DNA of 64,000 nucleotides from Paenibacillus stellifer. GTDB taxonomy: Bacteria; Bacillota; Bacilli; Paenibacillales; Paenibacillaceae. Under the pieces are notes generated by a model. The model was not told the origin of the DNA. It ran no database searches and worked only from the letters and a program-made list of their open reading frames with translations. The stretch is from NCBI RefSeq assembly GCF_000758685.1, contig NZ_CP009286.1, forward strand, positions 3,192,501-3,256,500, given 5' to 3'. The translations under genes were made by a program, and so were the position numbers. Of the stretch, positions 35,166 through 46,003 are shown one piece after another (positions within the stretch are counted from its first letter, which is position 1; each line of letters starts with the position of its first letter).

Positions 35166-36997
35166 CGAATTGCTTCCCGGTAATCAATGGTCTCCTTGCC
35201 TCCAGCCCCGCGGTGTTCAAACTCCACTCTGCCCTCGCCAGCTTCCCTGCCGATCACGATGACATGCGGCGCTCCGATCAGTTCCGAATCCTTAAATTTG
35301 ACACCCGGCCGCTCCTGTCTGTCATCCAATAGCACCTCGACGCCCGAGCGTTTCAGCGTTTCATACAGCTCATCCGCAAGCTTCGTCTGAGCCTCGTCCC
35401 GCATGGACACCACGATCAGATGGACGTCAAAAGGGGCAAGCTCCGCAGGCCAGGCGATCCCTTCCTCTCCCGCATGCTGCTCCGCAATAGCCGCAACCAG
35501 CCGGGATACGCCGATGCCATAACAGCCCATGATCATCGGCCTGCTTCTGCTGGTATCGTCGAGAAAAGAGGCCGCCAGCGGCTCGCTGTAGCGGGTTCCC
35601 AGCTTGAACACATGGCCGATTTCGATGCCCTTGTGCACCCCGATTAACCCGCTGCGGCAGCGCGGACAGATGTCGCCTTCAGCCGCATTCCGGAAATCGC
35701 CCGTATGCCGGAGCGAGAAATGTACGTCCGGCACAACGCCGCGCAGATGATAATCCGGCCGGCCTGCACCGGCAATGCCTGAAGTCATATCGGCCACTGC
35801 ATAATCAACGAGCAACGTCACAGGCAGCTTGAGCGACGTTGGTCCGACATAGCCAGGTAAGACACCAGCTGCCGCCAGCACGGCGGATTCTTCGGCAAGT
35901 GACACTTCCGGCACGCCAAGGTACTTGGCGACCTTCAGCTCATTGACCTCATGATCGCCGCGTACCAGCACGGCCACGGTCTGCCCGCCTGCCGTGTAGA
36001 TCAATGTTTTGATAATGTCTGCGGCCTGGAGCCCGAAAGCCGATACCAGCTGATCGATCGTCTTCACACCTGGGGTGTGGAAGAGCTCCGGTTCATGAGC
36101 CTGATCAGCGTTCTGCCCAAAGGCTGAACCGGCGGCTTCCCCGCCGCCCGGCATTTGGTCTGATGCCATATTGATCTGTATGTTCCCAAATTCCCCAAGT
36201 GCCGCTCTGTCCAGTGACGGCGTTGTGGCAGCTCCCCGAGAAGGCGATTCAGCTGCTTCCGGCAATCCCTTCATCCCCGCCGTTTCCGCCTGTTCCACAT
36301 TGGCCGCGTAGCCGCAGGACCCGCATACGGCTATGCCATCTTCGCCTATGGACGAGAGTGCGGTGAACTCATGGCTTCCGCCTTCGCCTCCGATTGAGCC
36401 GGCATCCGCCTCCACCGCGCGGAAGTCCAGCCCGCAGCGGGCAAAGATCCGGTGATAGGCCTCATACATCACGCGGTACGACTGATCCAGGCCTTCCTCC
36501 GTGGTGTCGAAGGAATAGGCGTCCTTCATGATGAACTCGCGTCCCCGGAGCAGACCGGAGCGCGGACGCAGCTCATCGCGGAATTTCGTCCCGATCTGAT
36601 AGACCCGAACCGGCAGCTTCTTGTAGGAGCTCACCTCATTCTTCAACAGCCAGGTCACCGCTTCCTCGTGGGTCGGTCCCAGCACGAAGGAACGGCCATG
36701 CCGATCCTCCGCCTTCATCAGATTCGGACCGTAGGTGGCGAAGCGTCCGCTCTCCATCCACAGCTCGGCAGGCTGCAGCGAGGGCAGCAGCACTTCCTGC
36801 ACATCAGCCCGCTCCATCTCCTCTCTGATGATTCCCTCGACCTTTCGCAGAACCCTGCGTCCAAGCGGCAAATAGCTGTACACGCCGGCGGCAAGCTGCC
36901 GAACATAGCCGCCGCGCAGCAGCAGGCTGTGGCCCTGCGTATCGGCTTCGGACGGACGCTCCCGCAGTGTGTTTTGAAGCAAATGGCTCTGGCGCAT
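35150..36997 (-). CDS. proS: Prolyl-tRNA synthetase
   Basis: A 615-residue class II synthetase of the bacterial type with the INS editing domain. Motif 1 lies around YSYLPLGRRVLRKVEGIIRE, motif 2 in FRDELRPRSGLLRGREFIMKDAYSFD, and motif 3 in MIMGCYGIGVSRLVAAIAEQ; the anticodon domain is C-terminal. Between the Cys pair (CGSCGYAANVEQ, about 225-236) and the editing domain (FHTPGVKTIDQL, from 306) there is a roughly 65-residue low-complexity insertion. The last codons and stop lie inside the repeat array. The gene is led by a T-box element and has AAGGAGG before its ATG. Confidence 0.96.
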   Translation of the reverse strand: MRQSHLLQNTLRERPSEADTQGHSLLLRGGYVRQLAAGVYSYLPLGRRVLRKVEGIIREEMERADVQEVLLPSLQPAELWMESGRFATYGPNLMKAEDRHGRSFVLGPTHEEAVTWLLKNEVSSYKKLPVRVYQIGTKFRDELRPRSGLLRGREFIMKDAYSFDTTEEGLDQSYRVMYEAYHRIFARCGLDFRAVEADAGSIGGEGGSHEFTALSSIGEDGIAVCGSCGYAANVEQAETAGMKGLPEAAESPSRGAATTPSLDRAALGEFGNIQINMASDQMPGGGEAAGSAFGQNADQAHEPELFHTPGVKTIDQLVSAFGLQAADIIKTLIYTAGGQTVAVLVRGDHEVNELKVAKYLGVPEVSLAEESAVLAAAGVLPGYVGPTSLKLPVTLLVDYAVADMTSGIAGAGRPDYHLRGVVPDVHFSLRHTGDFRNAAEGDICPRCRSGLIGVHKGIEIGHVFKLGTRYSEPLAASFLDDTSRSRPMIMGCYGIGVSRLVAAIAEQHAGEEGIAWPAELAPFDVHLIVVSMRDEAQTKLADELYETLKRSGVEVLLDDRQERPGVKFKDSELIGAPHVIVIGREAGEGRVEFEHRGAGGKETIDYREAIRRITE

Positions 36998-37021
36998 CGT
37001 ATGACCTCCTTCAAAATAAAA

Positions 37022-37474
37022 AAAGACACATTCGTCAGGGACGAATGTGTCGTTATACCACCCTAAGACGCCTTCGAACGGAAGGCGGCAATATGAAGCT
37101 CCGGACCTGCCACAAATCTGGCCGGCTCCTTTCGCAGTTTTCCGTCCAGGCGGGACGGATGGTGCGGCTTCAATCCGGAAATAACGGTCCGAACCGGCGG
37201 GGATTCACGCTTTGATGCTCCGATTGCTCCGGCAGGGCTGCCTGTGGCATCCCGTTAATTCGGCCTGGAACTGGAACTTCTGTGAACTGGCCATCGGGAC
37301 GTTCCGCCGAAGGACATAATTCACAGCTAAGCGCTTCTTCGCCGCAGCTACCGGGGCGGGGGGCATTCGCGTGCTTCGGGGAGCCTCTCAGCCGGTGAGC
37401 TCCCTTTCTGTACCTGCGGCGGGCGCGGCATGCCTTCCTCGGTCAATGCAGATGAAATATCAACTGAAAGCTTA
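37022..37474 (-). promoter_or_regulatory. T-box leader of proS
   Basis: A long untranslated leader with T-box features on the minus strand: AGGGTGGTATAACGA (37054-37065 and beyond), the tRNA-acceptor-binding bulge; a perfect 12 bp terminator GACACATTCGTC/GACGAATGTGTC (37025-37051) followed by seven T; and an upstream AG-rich stem I region with GGCTGAGAGG. A CCC-rich segment near 37350-37362 is a possible proline specifier but I cannot fix it. The bulge departs from the common TGGNACCGCG. It would let uncharged tRNA-Pro induce proS. The leader is about 470 nt, longer than usual. Confidence 0.75.
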
Positions 37475-37480
37475 TACATT

Positions 37481-37509
37481 CTTATACTTGAAAAAGGCGG
37501 GTTCGTCAA
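37481..37509 (-). promoter_or_regulatory. proS promoter embedded in the gltD terminator
   Basis: TTGACG (37504-37509) in the loop of the gltD terminator, 17 nt, then TATAAG (37481-37486); a second TATAAG follows at 37471-37476. The promoter reuses the terminator's T-run as spacer. Confidence 0.6.
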
Positions 37510-37522
37510 GTGCGAACCCGCC
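37491..37522 (-). terminator. gltD terminator
   Basis: GGCGGGTTCG/CGAACCCGCC, perfect 10 bp stem followed by TTTTTC on the minus strand. Confidence 0.88.
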
Positions 37523-37581
37523 TGATTGGCATTTATCGGCAAATTGCTGTGCCGATTAAGTCGGTTTAATCGATTAGTCGA

Positions 37582-39069
<1,488 letters not shown>

Positions 39070-39279
39070 TGTTCTTCCCCCATCCGTTCTCTTCTGTGAT
39101 GTTGCCGTGCATACCGGCACCCGCCCAGGCGGGACGCATATGACATGAATTTTTCGCGCGCAGGTTTCAACATTCCGCGAAATGTTTAATTGCTTTAATT
39201 TTAATTATATTAGCATTCAGCACTTTGTCACGTTAATGGACTAATTTGCCGATTGTTTGTACTTTTTTCACACGAGGTG

Positions 39280-39786
39280 TCAGGTCGCTGAGTTACGGTC
39301 CAGACGCTCATATACAACAAACCGGTAATCATATGGATTCTTCTCATCCTTGATTCCGTTTTCGCTTGAAACCTCGGTCCACTGGCTCCAGTCAATCTCC
39401 GGAAAGAAGGTATCTCCGTCAAATGACTCTTCGATCAGAGTAACGATCAGCCGGTCGGCAACAGGCAGCGTGATCTTGTAAATCTCCGCTCCCCCGATCA
39501 CCATCAGTTCTGTCTCGTCACCCGCCGCCTGCAGGGCCTCTTCAAGACTGTGAACGACCTTCGCCCCTTCGGCGCTGAAGCTGTCGTCTCGCGTCAGGAC
39601 AATGCTTGTTCTGCCAGGCAGCGGCTTCCCTCCAAGAGAATCCCAGGTTTTGCGGCCCATCAGCATCGCCCGGCCCATCGTCCGCTCTTTGAAAAAGGCA
39701 AAATCACGAGGCAAATGCCAGGGCATGGTGCCTCCTTTGCCGATGACGCCATCATGCCCCATAGCCCAAATCAGACTGATCTCCAC
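39280..39786 (-). CDS. dfrA: Dihydrofolate reductase
   Basis: A 168-residue DHFR that regenerates tetrahydrofolate after thymidylate synthesis. It shows the opening SLIWAMGHDGVIGKGGTMPW, catalytic Asp in LPRDFAFFKERT, the MGRKTWDSLGGKPLPGR NADPH motif and IGGAEIYK. The start is taken as GTG at 39786, with AAAGGAG about 12 nt upstream; the longer frame to 39900 is a shadow of thyA. It follows thyA by 52 nt in the same direction, the usual thyA-dfrA pair. Confidence 0.94.
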   Translation of the reverse strand: MEISLIWAMGHDGVIGKGGTMPWHLPRDFAFFKERTMGRAMLMGRKTWDSLGGKPLPGRTSIVLTRDDSFSAEGAKVVHSLEEALQAAGDETELMVIGGAEIYKITLPVADRLIVTLIEESFDGDTFFPEIDWSQWTEVSSENGIKDEKNPYDYRFVVYERLDRNSAT

Positions 39787-39838
39787 CGCGGTCTTCCGCT
39801 CCTTTCGGCCATTTCTGTTCAAGCGAGCCTCCCCGGTC

Positions 39839-40633
39839 CTAAACCGAAACAGGCGCCTTAATGCCCGGATGGTACCGGTAATCCACAAATTCGAAGTCAT
39901 CGAACGTGTAATCGAAAATGCTGTCCGGCTTGCGGCGGATTACCAGCTTCGGCAGCTCGTAAGGCTCACGGGCCAGCTGGGTCGCCACCTGCTCCAGATG
40001 ATTGGTGTAGATGTGCACATCGCCGCCGGACCAAATAAATTCACCCGGTGTAAGTCCCGTCTGCTGGGCGACCATATGGGTCAGCAGCGCATAGCTGGCA
40101 ATATTGAACGGAAGACCGAGGAACGTGTCCACCGATCGCATGGTCAGCATGCAGCTCAGCTTGCCGTCCGCCACATAGAATTGAAAGACGAAATGGCAGG
40201 GAGGCAGCTTCATCTGATCAATCTCCCCGACATTCCAGGCGCTGACGATATGTCGGCGGGAATCGGGGCTTCTGCGGATCGCTTCAATGACCTGTGTAAT
40301 CTGGTCGATATGCCGTCCGTCAGCGCTCTCCCAGGCTCTCCACTGCGAGCCGTACACCGGCCCGAGATTTCCGTTCTCGTCTGCCCATTCGTCCCAGATG
40401 GTGACGCCATTCTCCTTCAAGTAGGAGATGTTCGTCTCCCCCTTTAGAAACCACAGCAGTTCATGGATTACCGACTTCAAATGAATCCGCTTGGTCGTGA
40501 GCAGCGGAAACCCTTCCGAGAGATCAAAATGCAGCTGGCGGCCGAATACGGATATCGTACCCGTTCCCGTACGGTCGCTCTTGCGCGTGCCGTGATCCAG
40601 AATATCCTGCAACAAATCGAGATATTTACGCAA
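39839..40633 (-). CDS. thyA: Thymidylate synthase
   Basis: A 264-residue folate-dependent thymidylate synthase that methylates dUMP. It has [22 protein letters not shown], the catalytic Cys in [11 protein letters not shown], and the [12 protein letters not shown] and [12 protein letters not shown] blocks. Length is as for the E. coli-type short form. The start is a TTG at 40633 with GGAGGAG 10 nt upstream. It is followed by dfrA, which recycles the dihydrofolate it produces. Confidence 0.96.
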   Translation of the reverse strand: MRKYLDLLQDILDHGTRKSDRTGTGTISVFGRQLHFDLSEGFPLLTTKRIHLKSVIHELLWFLKGETNISYLKENGVTIWDEWADENGNLGPVYGSQWRAWESADGRHIDQITQVIEAIRRSPDSRRHIVSAWNVGEIDQMKLPPCHFVFQFYVADGKLSCMLTMRSVDTFLGLPFNIASYALLTHMVAQQTGLTPGEFIWSGGDVHIYTNHLEQVATQLAREPYELPKLVIRRKPDSIFDYTFDDFEFVDYRYHPGIKAPVSV

Positions 40634-40728
40634 GCCTTCAACGCTCCTCCATACTTAATCTTTCTTCAGTGTACCATGACTCACGCTACATGTAACATAC
40701 CAAACTCTAGAAAAGGGAGGAAAACGTG

Positions 40729-40884
40729 ATGAGAATCATAGAAAGCGCATCTCCGTCAGCATCAGACGTTCAGAGTGAGTTGAATAACCGGAATTTTATC
40801 TTTGGCATTTTTTATAAAAAGGAGCGAAAACGCGTCGCGTCTTCGCTCCTTCTGTGTATACCCGGTGTATTGCGGGACTCTTGA
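40729..40884 (+). CDS. Possible 51-residue small ORF, unknown
   Basis: An ATG at 40729 is preceded by GGGAGG at ideal 8 nt spacing, and opens a 51-codon frame ending at TGA 40882-40884. The product starts MRIIESASPSASDVQSELNN and becomes basic and then hydrophobic. The frame runs through the pdhD terminator stem (40816-40851), which weakens the case. No family is recognised. The binding site is the main support; it could also be the remnant of a gene or a coincidence. Confidence 0.3.
   Translation: MRIIESASPSASDVQSELNNRNFIFGIFYKKERKRVASSLLLCIPGVLRDS
40816..40851 (-). terminator. Terminator of the pdh operon
   Basis: AAGGAGCGAA/TTCGCTCCTT stem with GCGTCGCG-type inner pairing and CCTTTTTAT on the minus strand, just after the pdhD stop at 40890. 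Confidence 0.8.
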
Positions 40885-40889
40885 CGTAT

Positions 40890-42305
40890 TTAGCGGGACA
40901 GTACGTGGATCGGATGTCCTTCGACCAGTTCAGCTGCTTCCATGACCACTTCGCCGAGAGTCGGATGCGCATGGATGGTCAGGGAGATATCTTCAAGCGT
41001 TGCGCCCATCTCAATAGCCAGACCCAGCTCGGCGATCAGGTTCGAAGCTTCGATGCCGACGATTTGCGCGCCCAGCACCAGATTGTTCTCTTCGTTCGCC
41101 ACAATCTTGATGAAGCCGTCCGCATTGTTCAAGGACAGTGCGCGTCCGTTGCCCGCGAACGGGAACTTGCCGGCCTTCACCTTGTAGCCCTTATCCTTCG
41201 CTTCCTTCTCCGTCAGGCCGACGCTGGAGCATTCTGGATCGGTGAACACAACGGCCGGGATGACCTTGTAGTCCACAACGGATTTATGTCCTGCGATCGC
41301 TTCAGCGGCGATTTTGCCTTCGTAAGAAGCTTTGTGAGCCAGCGCCAGACCCGGTACAACGTCGCCGATGGCGAAGATGTTCGGGATGTTGGTGCGTCCC
41401 TGATGATCGACCTTGATCAGACCGCGTTCATCCAGCTCGACGCCGATGAGGTCCAGACCCAGCTCGCCGTCGGTGTTCGGACGGCGTCCGACTGTTACGA
41501 GCAGATATTCAGCCGTAACTTCCTTGGACTCGCCGTTAACGGAGTATTTAACCGTTACATCTTTGTCGGTCTGCTCGGCGCTTTCGGCCTTGGCGTTCGT
41601 TACGATTTCAATGCCGGTCTTCGCCATATTCTTGGCAACCAGACGGGTCATATCCTTGTCGAAGCCAGGAAGCACAGTATCCAAGCCCTCGATGATCGTT
41701 ACCTTAGTGCCGAATTTCGAGTACATTTGACCGAGCTCGGCGCCGATATATCCGCCGCCGATAACGATCAGGCTCTTCGGAATTTCAGGCAGCTCCAACG
41801 CTTCCGTGGAGGACAGGATGCGTCCACCGAACGGGAAGGGCTTGAGCTCAATCGGACGGGAGCCCGTCGCGATAATGCAGTTCTTGAAGCGGTAGCGCGG
41901 GGATTCGTGGTCGTTGAACACACGGGCCTCCGTCGTGCTGATGAACATGCATTCACCGTTGAAGATTTCAACCTTGTTGCCTTTCAGCAGGCCAGCTACA
42001 CCGCCGGTGAGCTTCTTCACGACGCCGGCTTTGAATTCCTGCGTCTTGGCGAAGTCGACCTTCACGTTCTCGGCGCTGATGCCGAATGCTTCGCCGTGCT
42101 TGGCAGACTCATATTGATGAGCCGCCGAGATCAGCGCCTTCGAAGGAATACAGCCCCGATTCAGACACACGCCGCCGACTTCGGATTTATCGACGATGAG
42201 AACCTTTTGACCCAGCTGGGCGGCGCGGATGGCCGCTACATATCCGCCAGGACCGGCACCAATTACCAATGTATCAATATCGAGTGAAGCGTCTCCCACT
42301 ACCAT
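40890..42305 (-). CDS. pdhD: Dihydrolipoyl dehydrogenase (E3)
   Basis: A 471-residue FAD-disulfide oxidoreductase that reoxidises the lipoyl groups of the pyruvate dehydrogenase complex with NAD. The FAD motif VIGAGPGGYVAAIRA starts near residue 14, the redox disulfide is C47/C52 in GGVCLNRGCIPSK, the NAD motif is IGGGYIGAELGQMY, and the C-terminal His-Glu dyad lies in TIHAHPTLGEV. It follows E2 by 3 nt, the last gene of pdhABCD. Confidence 0.97.
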   Translation of the reverse strand: MVVGDASLDIDTLVIGAGPGGYVAAIRAAQLGQKVLIVDKSEVGGVCLNRGCIPSKALISAAHQYESAKHGEAFGISAENVKVDFAKTQEFKAGVVKKLTGGVAGLLKGNKVEIFNGECMFISTTEARVFNDHESPRYRFKNCIIATGSRPIELKPFPFGGRILSSTEALELPEIPKSLIVIGGGYIGAELGQMYSKFGTKVTIIEGLDTVLPGFDKDMTRLVAKNMAKTGIEIVTNAKAESAEQTDKDVTVKYSVNGESKEVTAEYLLVTVGRRPNTDGELGLDLIGVELDERGLIKVDHQGRTNIPNIFAIGDVVPGLALAHKASYEGKIAAEAIAGHKSVVDYKVIPAVVFTDPECSSVGLTEKEAKDKGYKVKAGKFPFAGNGRALSLNNADGFIKIVANEENNLVLGAQIVGIEASNLIAELGLAIEMGATLEDISLTIHAHPTLGEVVMEAAELVEGHPIHVLSR

Positions 42306-42308
42306 ATG

Positions 42309-43628
42309 TTACACCTCCATAACCAGCAGCTCGGGATTAGCGAGCAGCGATTTAATGTAGTTCATAAAGTTCTGTGCGGTTGCGCCGTCGATGAGACGGT
42401 GGTCGAAGCTCAGGGACAGAGCCATAACCGGTGCAGCGACGATTTCGCCGTTCTTCACGACTGGCTTCTCGCTGATGCGGCCTGTTCCGAGGATGGCCAC
42501 TTCCGGATAGTTGATGATCGGAGTGAAGAACATGCCTCCGGCGGAGCCGATGTTCGTGATGGAGATCGTGCTGCCCTTCATTTCGTTCGGGCTCAGCTTG
42601 CCTTCGCGACCGCGGGCGGCCAGGTCGCTGATGGCCGAAGCGATCATCCAGATGCTCTTGCGGTCGGCATCCTTGATTACCGGAACGATCAGACCATTAT
42701 CCGTGTCTGTAGCGATACCGATGTTGTAGTATTTCTTGTACACGATTTCGTTCGCTTCTTCGTCGATGGTTGCATTCAGCGCCGGGAACTGGCGGGAAGC
42801 CGCTACGAGAGCCTTGACGATGAACGGAAGATAAGTCACCTTCACGCCCTTCTTCTCAGCAACAGGCTTCATGCGGGTACGGAAAGCTACGAGCTCGGTT
42901 ACGTCCACTTCGTCCATAATCGTAACATGAGGAGCGGTGTATGCCGATTTGACCATCGCATTGGCGATCGCCTTGCGGATGCCCTTGAACGGCACGCGCT
43001 CTTCTTCCAGGCTGACATTGCCCGAAGCCGCGGCTGCAGGTGCAGCAGTTTTGTCGGCTGGAGCACCTTCTGCGGCAGCCGATGCGGACGCCGGAGCTGC
43101 GCTCTGGCCGCCGTTCAGGAAGGCTTCAACGTCTTCACGGGTAATCTTGCCGCTCTTGCCGGTTCCGTTCACCTTCGAGATGTCCACGCTGTTGTCGCGG
43201 GCGAACTTGCGAACGCCAGGCGTAGCCAGCACATCGCGGTCCGGAGCCGGTACCGCTTCGCCGGCTTTGGCGTCAGACGGGCTGGTTGCCGCAGGGGAAG
43301 AAGCGGTATCCGCGCTGCCTTTGGCGGAGTCGGCTTCCTGGGCGCCCTGTTCTTCCTCATGGCCGCCTTCTTGTTCCGGAATATCGCCTTCCGCGTCGAT
43401 GACAGCCACTGTCTGGCCTACGCGGAATACGTCTCCATCCTTCGCCAATACTTCAAGAACGGTACCGTTAACGGGACATGGAACTTCCACAACCGCCTTG
43501 TCGTTTTGCACTTCCATGATGATATCTTCGTCGGTTACTTTGTCCCCGGCCTTAATATGCATTTTGATAATTTCGCCTTCATGCAGGCCTTCGCCCAGTT
43601 CGGGGAACGGGTAATTAAATTTAGTCAC
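42309..43628 (-). CDS. pdhC: Dihydrolipoamide acetyltransferase (E2)
   Basis: A 439-residue E2 core subunit with a single lipoyl domain (residues 1-80, lipoyl Lys about 44 in EVQNDKAVVEV), an acidic/Ala-rich hinge, a peripheral-subunit-binding domain (ATPGVRKFARDN to REDVEAFLNG, about 130-168), a second Ala-rich linker, and the catalytic domain ending with the active-site SFDHRLIDGA. It transfers acetyl groups to CoA. It lies between E1beta and E3 in the operon. Confidence 0.97.
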   Translation of the reverse strand: MTKFNYPFPELGEGLHEGEIIKMHIKAGDKVTDEDIIMEVQNDKAVVEVPCPVNGTVLEVLAKDGDVFRVGQTVAVIDAEGDIPEQEGGHEEEQGAQEADSAKGSADTASSPAATSPSDAKAGEAVPAPDRDVLATPGVRKFARDNSVDISKVNGTGKSGKITREDVEAFLNGGQSAAPASASAAAEGAPADKTAAPAAAASGNVSLEEERVPFKGIRKAIANAMVKSAYTAPHVTIMDEVDVTELVAFRTRMKPVAEKKGVKVTYLPFIVKALVAASRQFPALNATIDEEANEIVYKKYYNIGIATDTDNGLIVPVIKDADRKSIWMIASAISDLAARGREGKLSPNEMKGSTISITNIGSAGGMFFTPIINYPEVAILGTGRISEKPVVKNGEIVAAPVMALSLSFDHRLIDGATAQNFMNYIKSLLANPELLVMEV

Positions 43629-43661
43629 GCTCGATTACCTCCCTATAAAGTTTGAGTCCGA

Positions 43662-44639
43662 TTAGAATTCCAGTACTTTCTTGACGCCGGCAATAATACG
43701 CGACGGGTTCGGCAGCCAGGTATCTTCGATCTGGGCAAACGGATATACAGTGTCCGGACCGGTTACGCGGAGAACCGGAGCTTCCAGGTGCAGCAGCGCT
43801 TTTTCATTGATCTGAGCAATTACTTCTGCGGCTACGCCGGCGCTCTTCTGGGCTTCCTGAACGACAATTACGCGGTTCGTCTTCTTGACGGATTCGACGA
43901 TTGTATCGATATCGATCGGGCTGACGGTGCGCAGGTCGATAATTTCGGCCTTGATTCCGCTCTTCTCGAGCTCATCTGCAGCCTTGGTGGCGGTATGTAC
44001 CATCAGGCCGTAAGCAACGATTGTAACATCGGAGCCTTCGCGCACAACGTTGGCTTTGCCGATCTCAACTGTATAATCCTCTTCCGGAACTTCTGCACGG
44101 AATGCATGATAGAGATTCAGATGCTCCATGAAGAATACCGGGTCATTGTCGCGGATAGCGGCAATCATCAAGCCTTTCGCGTCATACGGGTTGGAAGGAA
44201 TAACAACCTTGATGCCCGGGCTCTGTGCGATCAGGCCTTCCAGGGAGTCGGTGTGAAGCTCTGCCGCTTTTACCCCGCCGCCAAAAGGCGTACGGAATAC
44301 GATCGGCGCATTATATTTGCCGCCTGTGCGGTAGCGCAGACGAGCAGCTTGAACCACGATTTGGTCCAGCGCTTCAAAGATGAAGCCGACGAACTGAATT
44401 TCGGCGATCGGCCGGAAGCCCTGTACGCCAAGTCCGACAGCAAGACCGCCGATTGCGGACTCGGCCAGCGGTGTATCGAATACGCGGTCTTCGCCGAATT
44501 CTTTCTGAAGTCCTTCCGTTGCGCGAAATACGCCGCCAACATGGCCTACGTCTTCGCCAAAGATCAGGACATTCGGGTCGCGCTTTAATTCGACGCGCAT
44601 CGCGTCGCGAATCGCTTCTTTCATATTCATTTGTGCCAT
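43662..44639 (-). CDS. pdhB: Pyruvate dehydrogenase E1 beta
   Basis: A 325-residue E1 beta subunit which with E1 alpha decarboxylates pyruvate on thiamine diphosphate. Characteristic stretches are [40 protein letters not shown] and the C-terminal ETIVRVTG-like [14 protein letters not shown]. Of the in-frame starts, the ATG at 44639 has GGAGG about 11 nt upstream; a TTG at 44663 would overlap that site's region. It is 29 nt downstream of pdhA. Confidence 0.96.
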   Translation of the reverse strand: MAQMNMKEAIRDAMRVELKRDPNVLIFGEDVGHVGGVFRATEGLQKEFGEDRVFDTPLAESAIGGLAVGLGVQGFRPIAEIQFVGFIFEALDQIVVQAARLRYRTGGKYNAPIVFRTPFGGGVKAAELHTDSLEGLIAQSPGIKVVIPSNPYDAKGLMIAAIRDNDPVFFMEHLNLYHAFRAEVPEEDYTVEIGKANVVREGSDVTIVAYGLMVHTATKAADELEKSGIKAEIIDLRTVSPIDIDTIVESVKKTNRVIVVQEAQKSAGVAAEVIAQINEKALLHLEAPVLRVTGPDTVYPFAQIEDTWLPNPSRIIAGVKKVLEF

Positions 44640-44668
44640 AGCCTTCAGTTCCTCCTTATTCAAAATCC

Positions 44669-45736
44669 TTATTCAAAATCGGCTTTTTGTTCTTCAAGAT
44701 GCTTCGGCGTCTTCTCGAACATGGAGTCGAGCAGGCCGGGAACGGTCATTTTTTCGGTTTTTTCCGCGATCTTGATTTCTTCGTTAACCTTGGCCTTCGC
44801 CTCGTCCTTCACGCGCTGGGTATCTTCGTCGCTCCAGAGTCCTTTGGATCCCAGATACTTCACGACACGCGCGATCGGGTCCTTCTCGTTCCACTCGCCT
44901 TCTTCTTCCTTGGTACGATACTTGGAAGCGTCGTCGGACAAGGAGTGCGGACGGAAACGGTACGTTACAGCTTCGATCAGCGTCGGGCCTTCGCCATTGC
45001 GTGCGCGCTCTGCGGCTTCACGAACCGCCTGGATGACCGCGAAGATATCCATGCCGTCAACCTTCACGCCGGTAATACCGGCAGCAACCGCTTTATGAGC
45101 GATCGATTTGGCAGCCGTCTGCTTCGCGAAAGGAGTCGTGATGGCGTAGCCGTTATTCTGAACAAAGAAAATAACCGGCAGCTTGAAGCGTCCTGCGAAG
45201 TTCATGCCTTCGTAGAAATCGCCTTCGGAGGAACCGCCGTCACCGGTATAAGTAATGGCGACTTTCTTCTCATTCTTCAATTTAAAGCCCATTGCAATGC
45301 CTGTGGCATGCACGATCTGGGCTCCGATAATAATCTGTGGAGGCAGTACGTTGACATCCTCAGGAATTTCACCGCCGTGTTGATGGCCGCGGGAATAGAG
45401 GAATGCCTGGTGAAGCGGAAGTCCGTGCCATACGAGCTGCGGAATATCGCGGTAGCCCGGGCAGACGAAATCTTCCTTCTCAAGTGCGAACTCGCTGCCG
45501 ACCATAGTTGCTTCCTGTCCGGATGTTGGAGCATAGAAGCCAAGGCGGCCCTGGCGACCCAAGTTAACGGCACGGTCGTCCCAGGTGCGGGTGAAAATCA
45601 TGCGGTAAGCAATTTCTTTCAATTGATCGTCGGTAAGCGCGGGCATCTTGTCTTTGTTGATCACTTCTCCAGCCGGGGAAAGGACCGAAAGAGCCTCTAC
45701 ATCCTCCGTATAAACTTCGTAAGGAACTTTACTCAT
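44669..45736 (-). CDS. pdhA: Pyruvate dehydrogenase E1 alpha
   Basis: A 355-residue E1 alpha subunit. The thiamine diphosphate motif is visible as [18 protein letters not shown]...NNGYAITTP, and the phosphorylation-loop-like [15 protein letters not shown] follows. The start is the ATG at 45736 with AGGTG 6 nt upstream. It is the first gene of pdhABCD, driven by the promoter at 45802-45831. The branched-chain 2-oxoacid version (bkd) is similar, but this gene order and length match pyruvate dehydrogenase. Confidence 0.94.
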   Translation of the reverse strand: MSKVPYEVYTEDVEALSVLSPAGEVINKDKMPALTDDQLKEIAYRMIFTRTWDDRAVNLGRQGRLGFYAPTSGQEATMVGSEFALEKEDFVCPGYRDIPQLVWHGLPLHQAFLYSRGHQHGGEIPEDVNVLPPQIIIGAQIVHATGIAMGFKLKNEKKVAITYTGDGGSSEGDFYEGMNFAGRFKLPVIFFVQNNGYAITTPFAKQTAAKSIAHKAVAAGITGVKVDGMDIFAVIQAVREAAERARNGEGPTLIEAVTYRFRPHSLSDDASKYRTKEEEGEWNEKDPIARVVKYLGSKGLWSDEDTQRVKDEAKAKVNEEIKIAEKTEKMTVPGLLDSMFEKTPKHLEEQKADFE

Positions 45737-45801
45737 TATCTTCACCTCAGCAAAAATATTTGAATAACAATTTGAATATTGGCTGCCTCTGTTATAGAAT
45801 T

Positions 45802-45831
45802 ATTATACACCTGTTTCTTGTATTTCGTCAA
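45802..45831 (-). promoter_or_regulatory. Sigma-A promoter of the pdh operon
   Basis: TTGACG, 18 nt, TATAAT, with TG just before the -10 (GTGTATAAT), about 65 nt before the pdhA ATG. It is one of the best promoter matches in the window. Confidence 0.75.
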
Positions 45832-46003
45832 AGGAATACGCATATAATTTAACACCGCGTATACTTTGTATGTATAACAGTATGATGATTTTCATATAAC
45901 AGATTTGATCATTTTCAATAAGTAAATGATTTTTGCCACAAAATCCATTTTAACTCAACGCGTGAATCAATGCAAAATCCGACAGGAAAGGTGCCGATCT
46001 GCC

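Noticed and set aside
40854..42287. Plus-strand frames opposite pdhD, pdhC and pdhA
   Set aside because: They are antisense to firmly identified enzymes, with no binding site.
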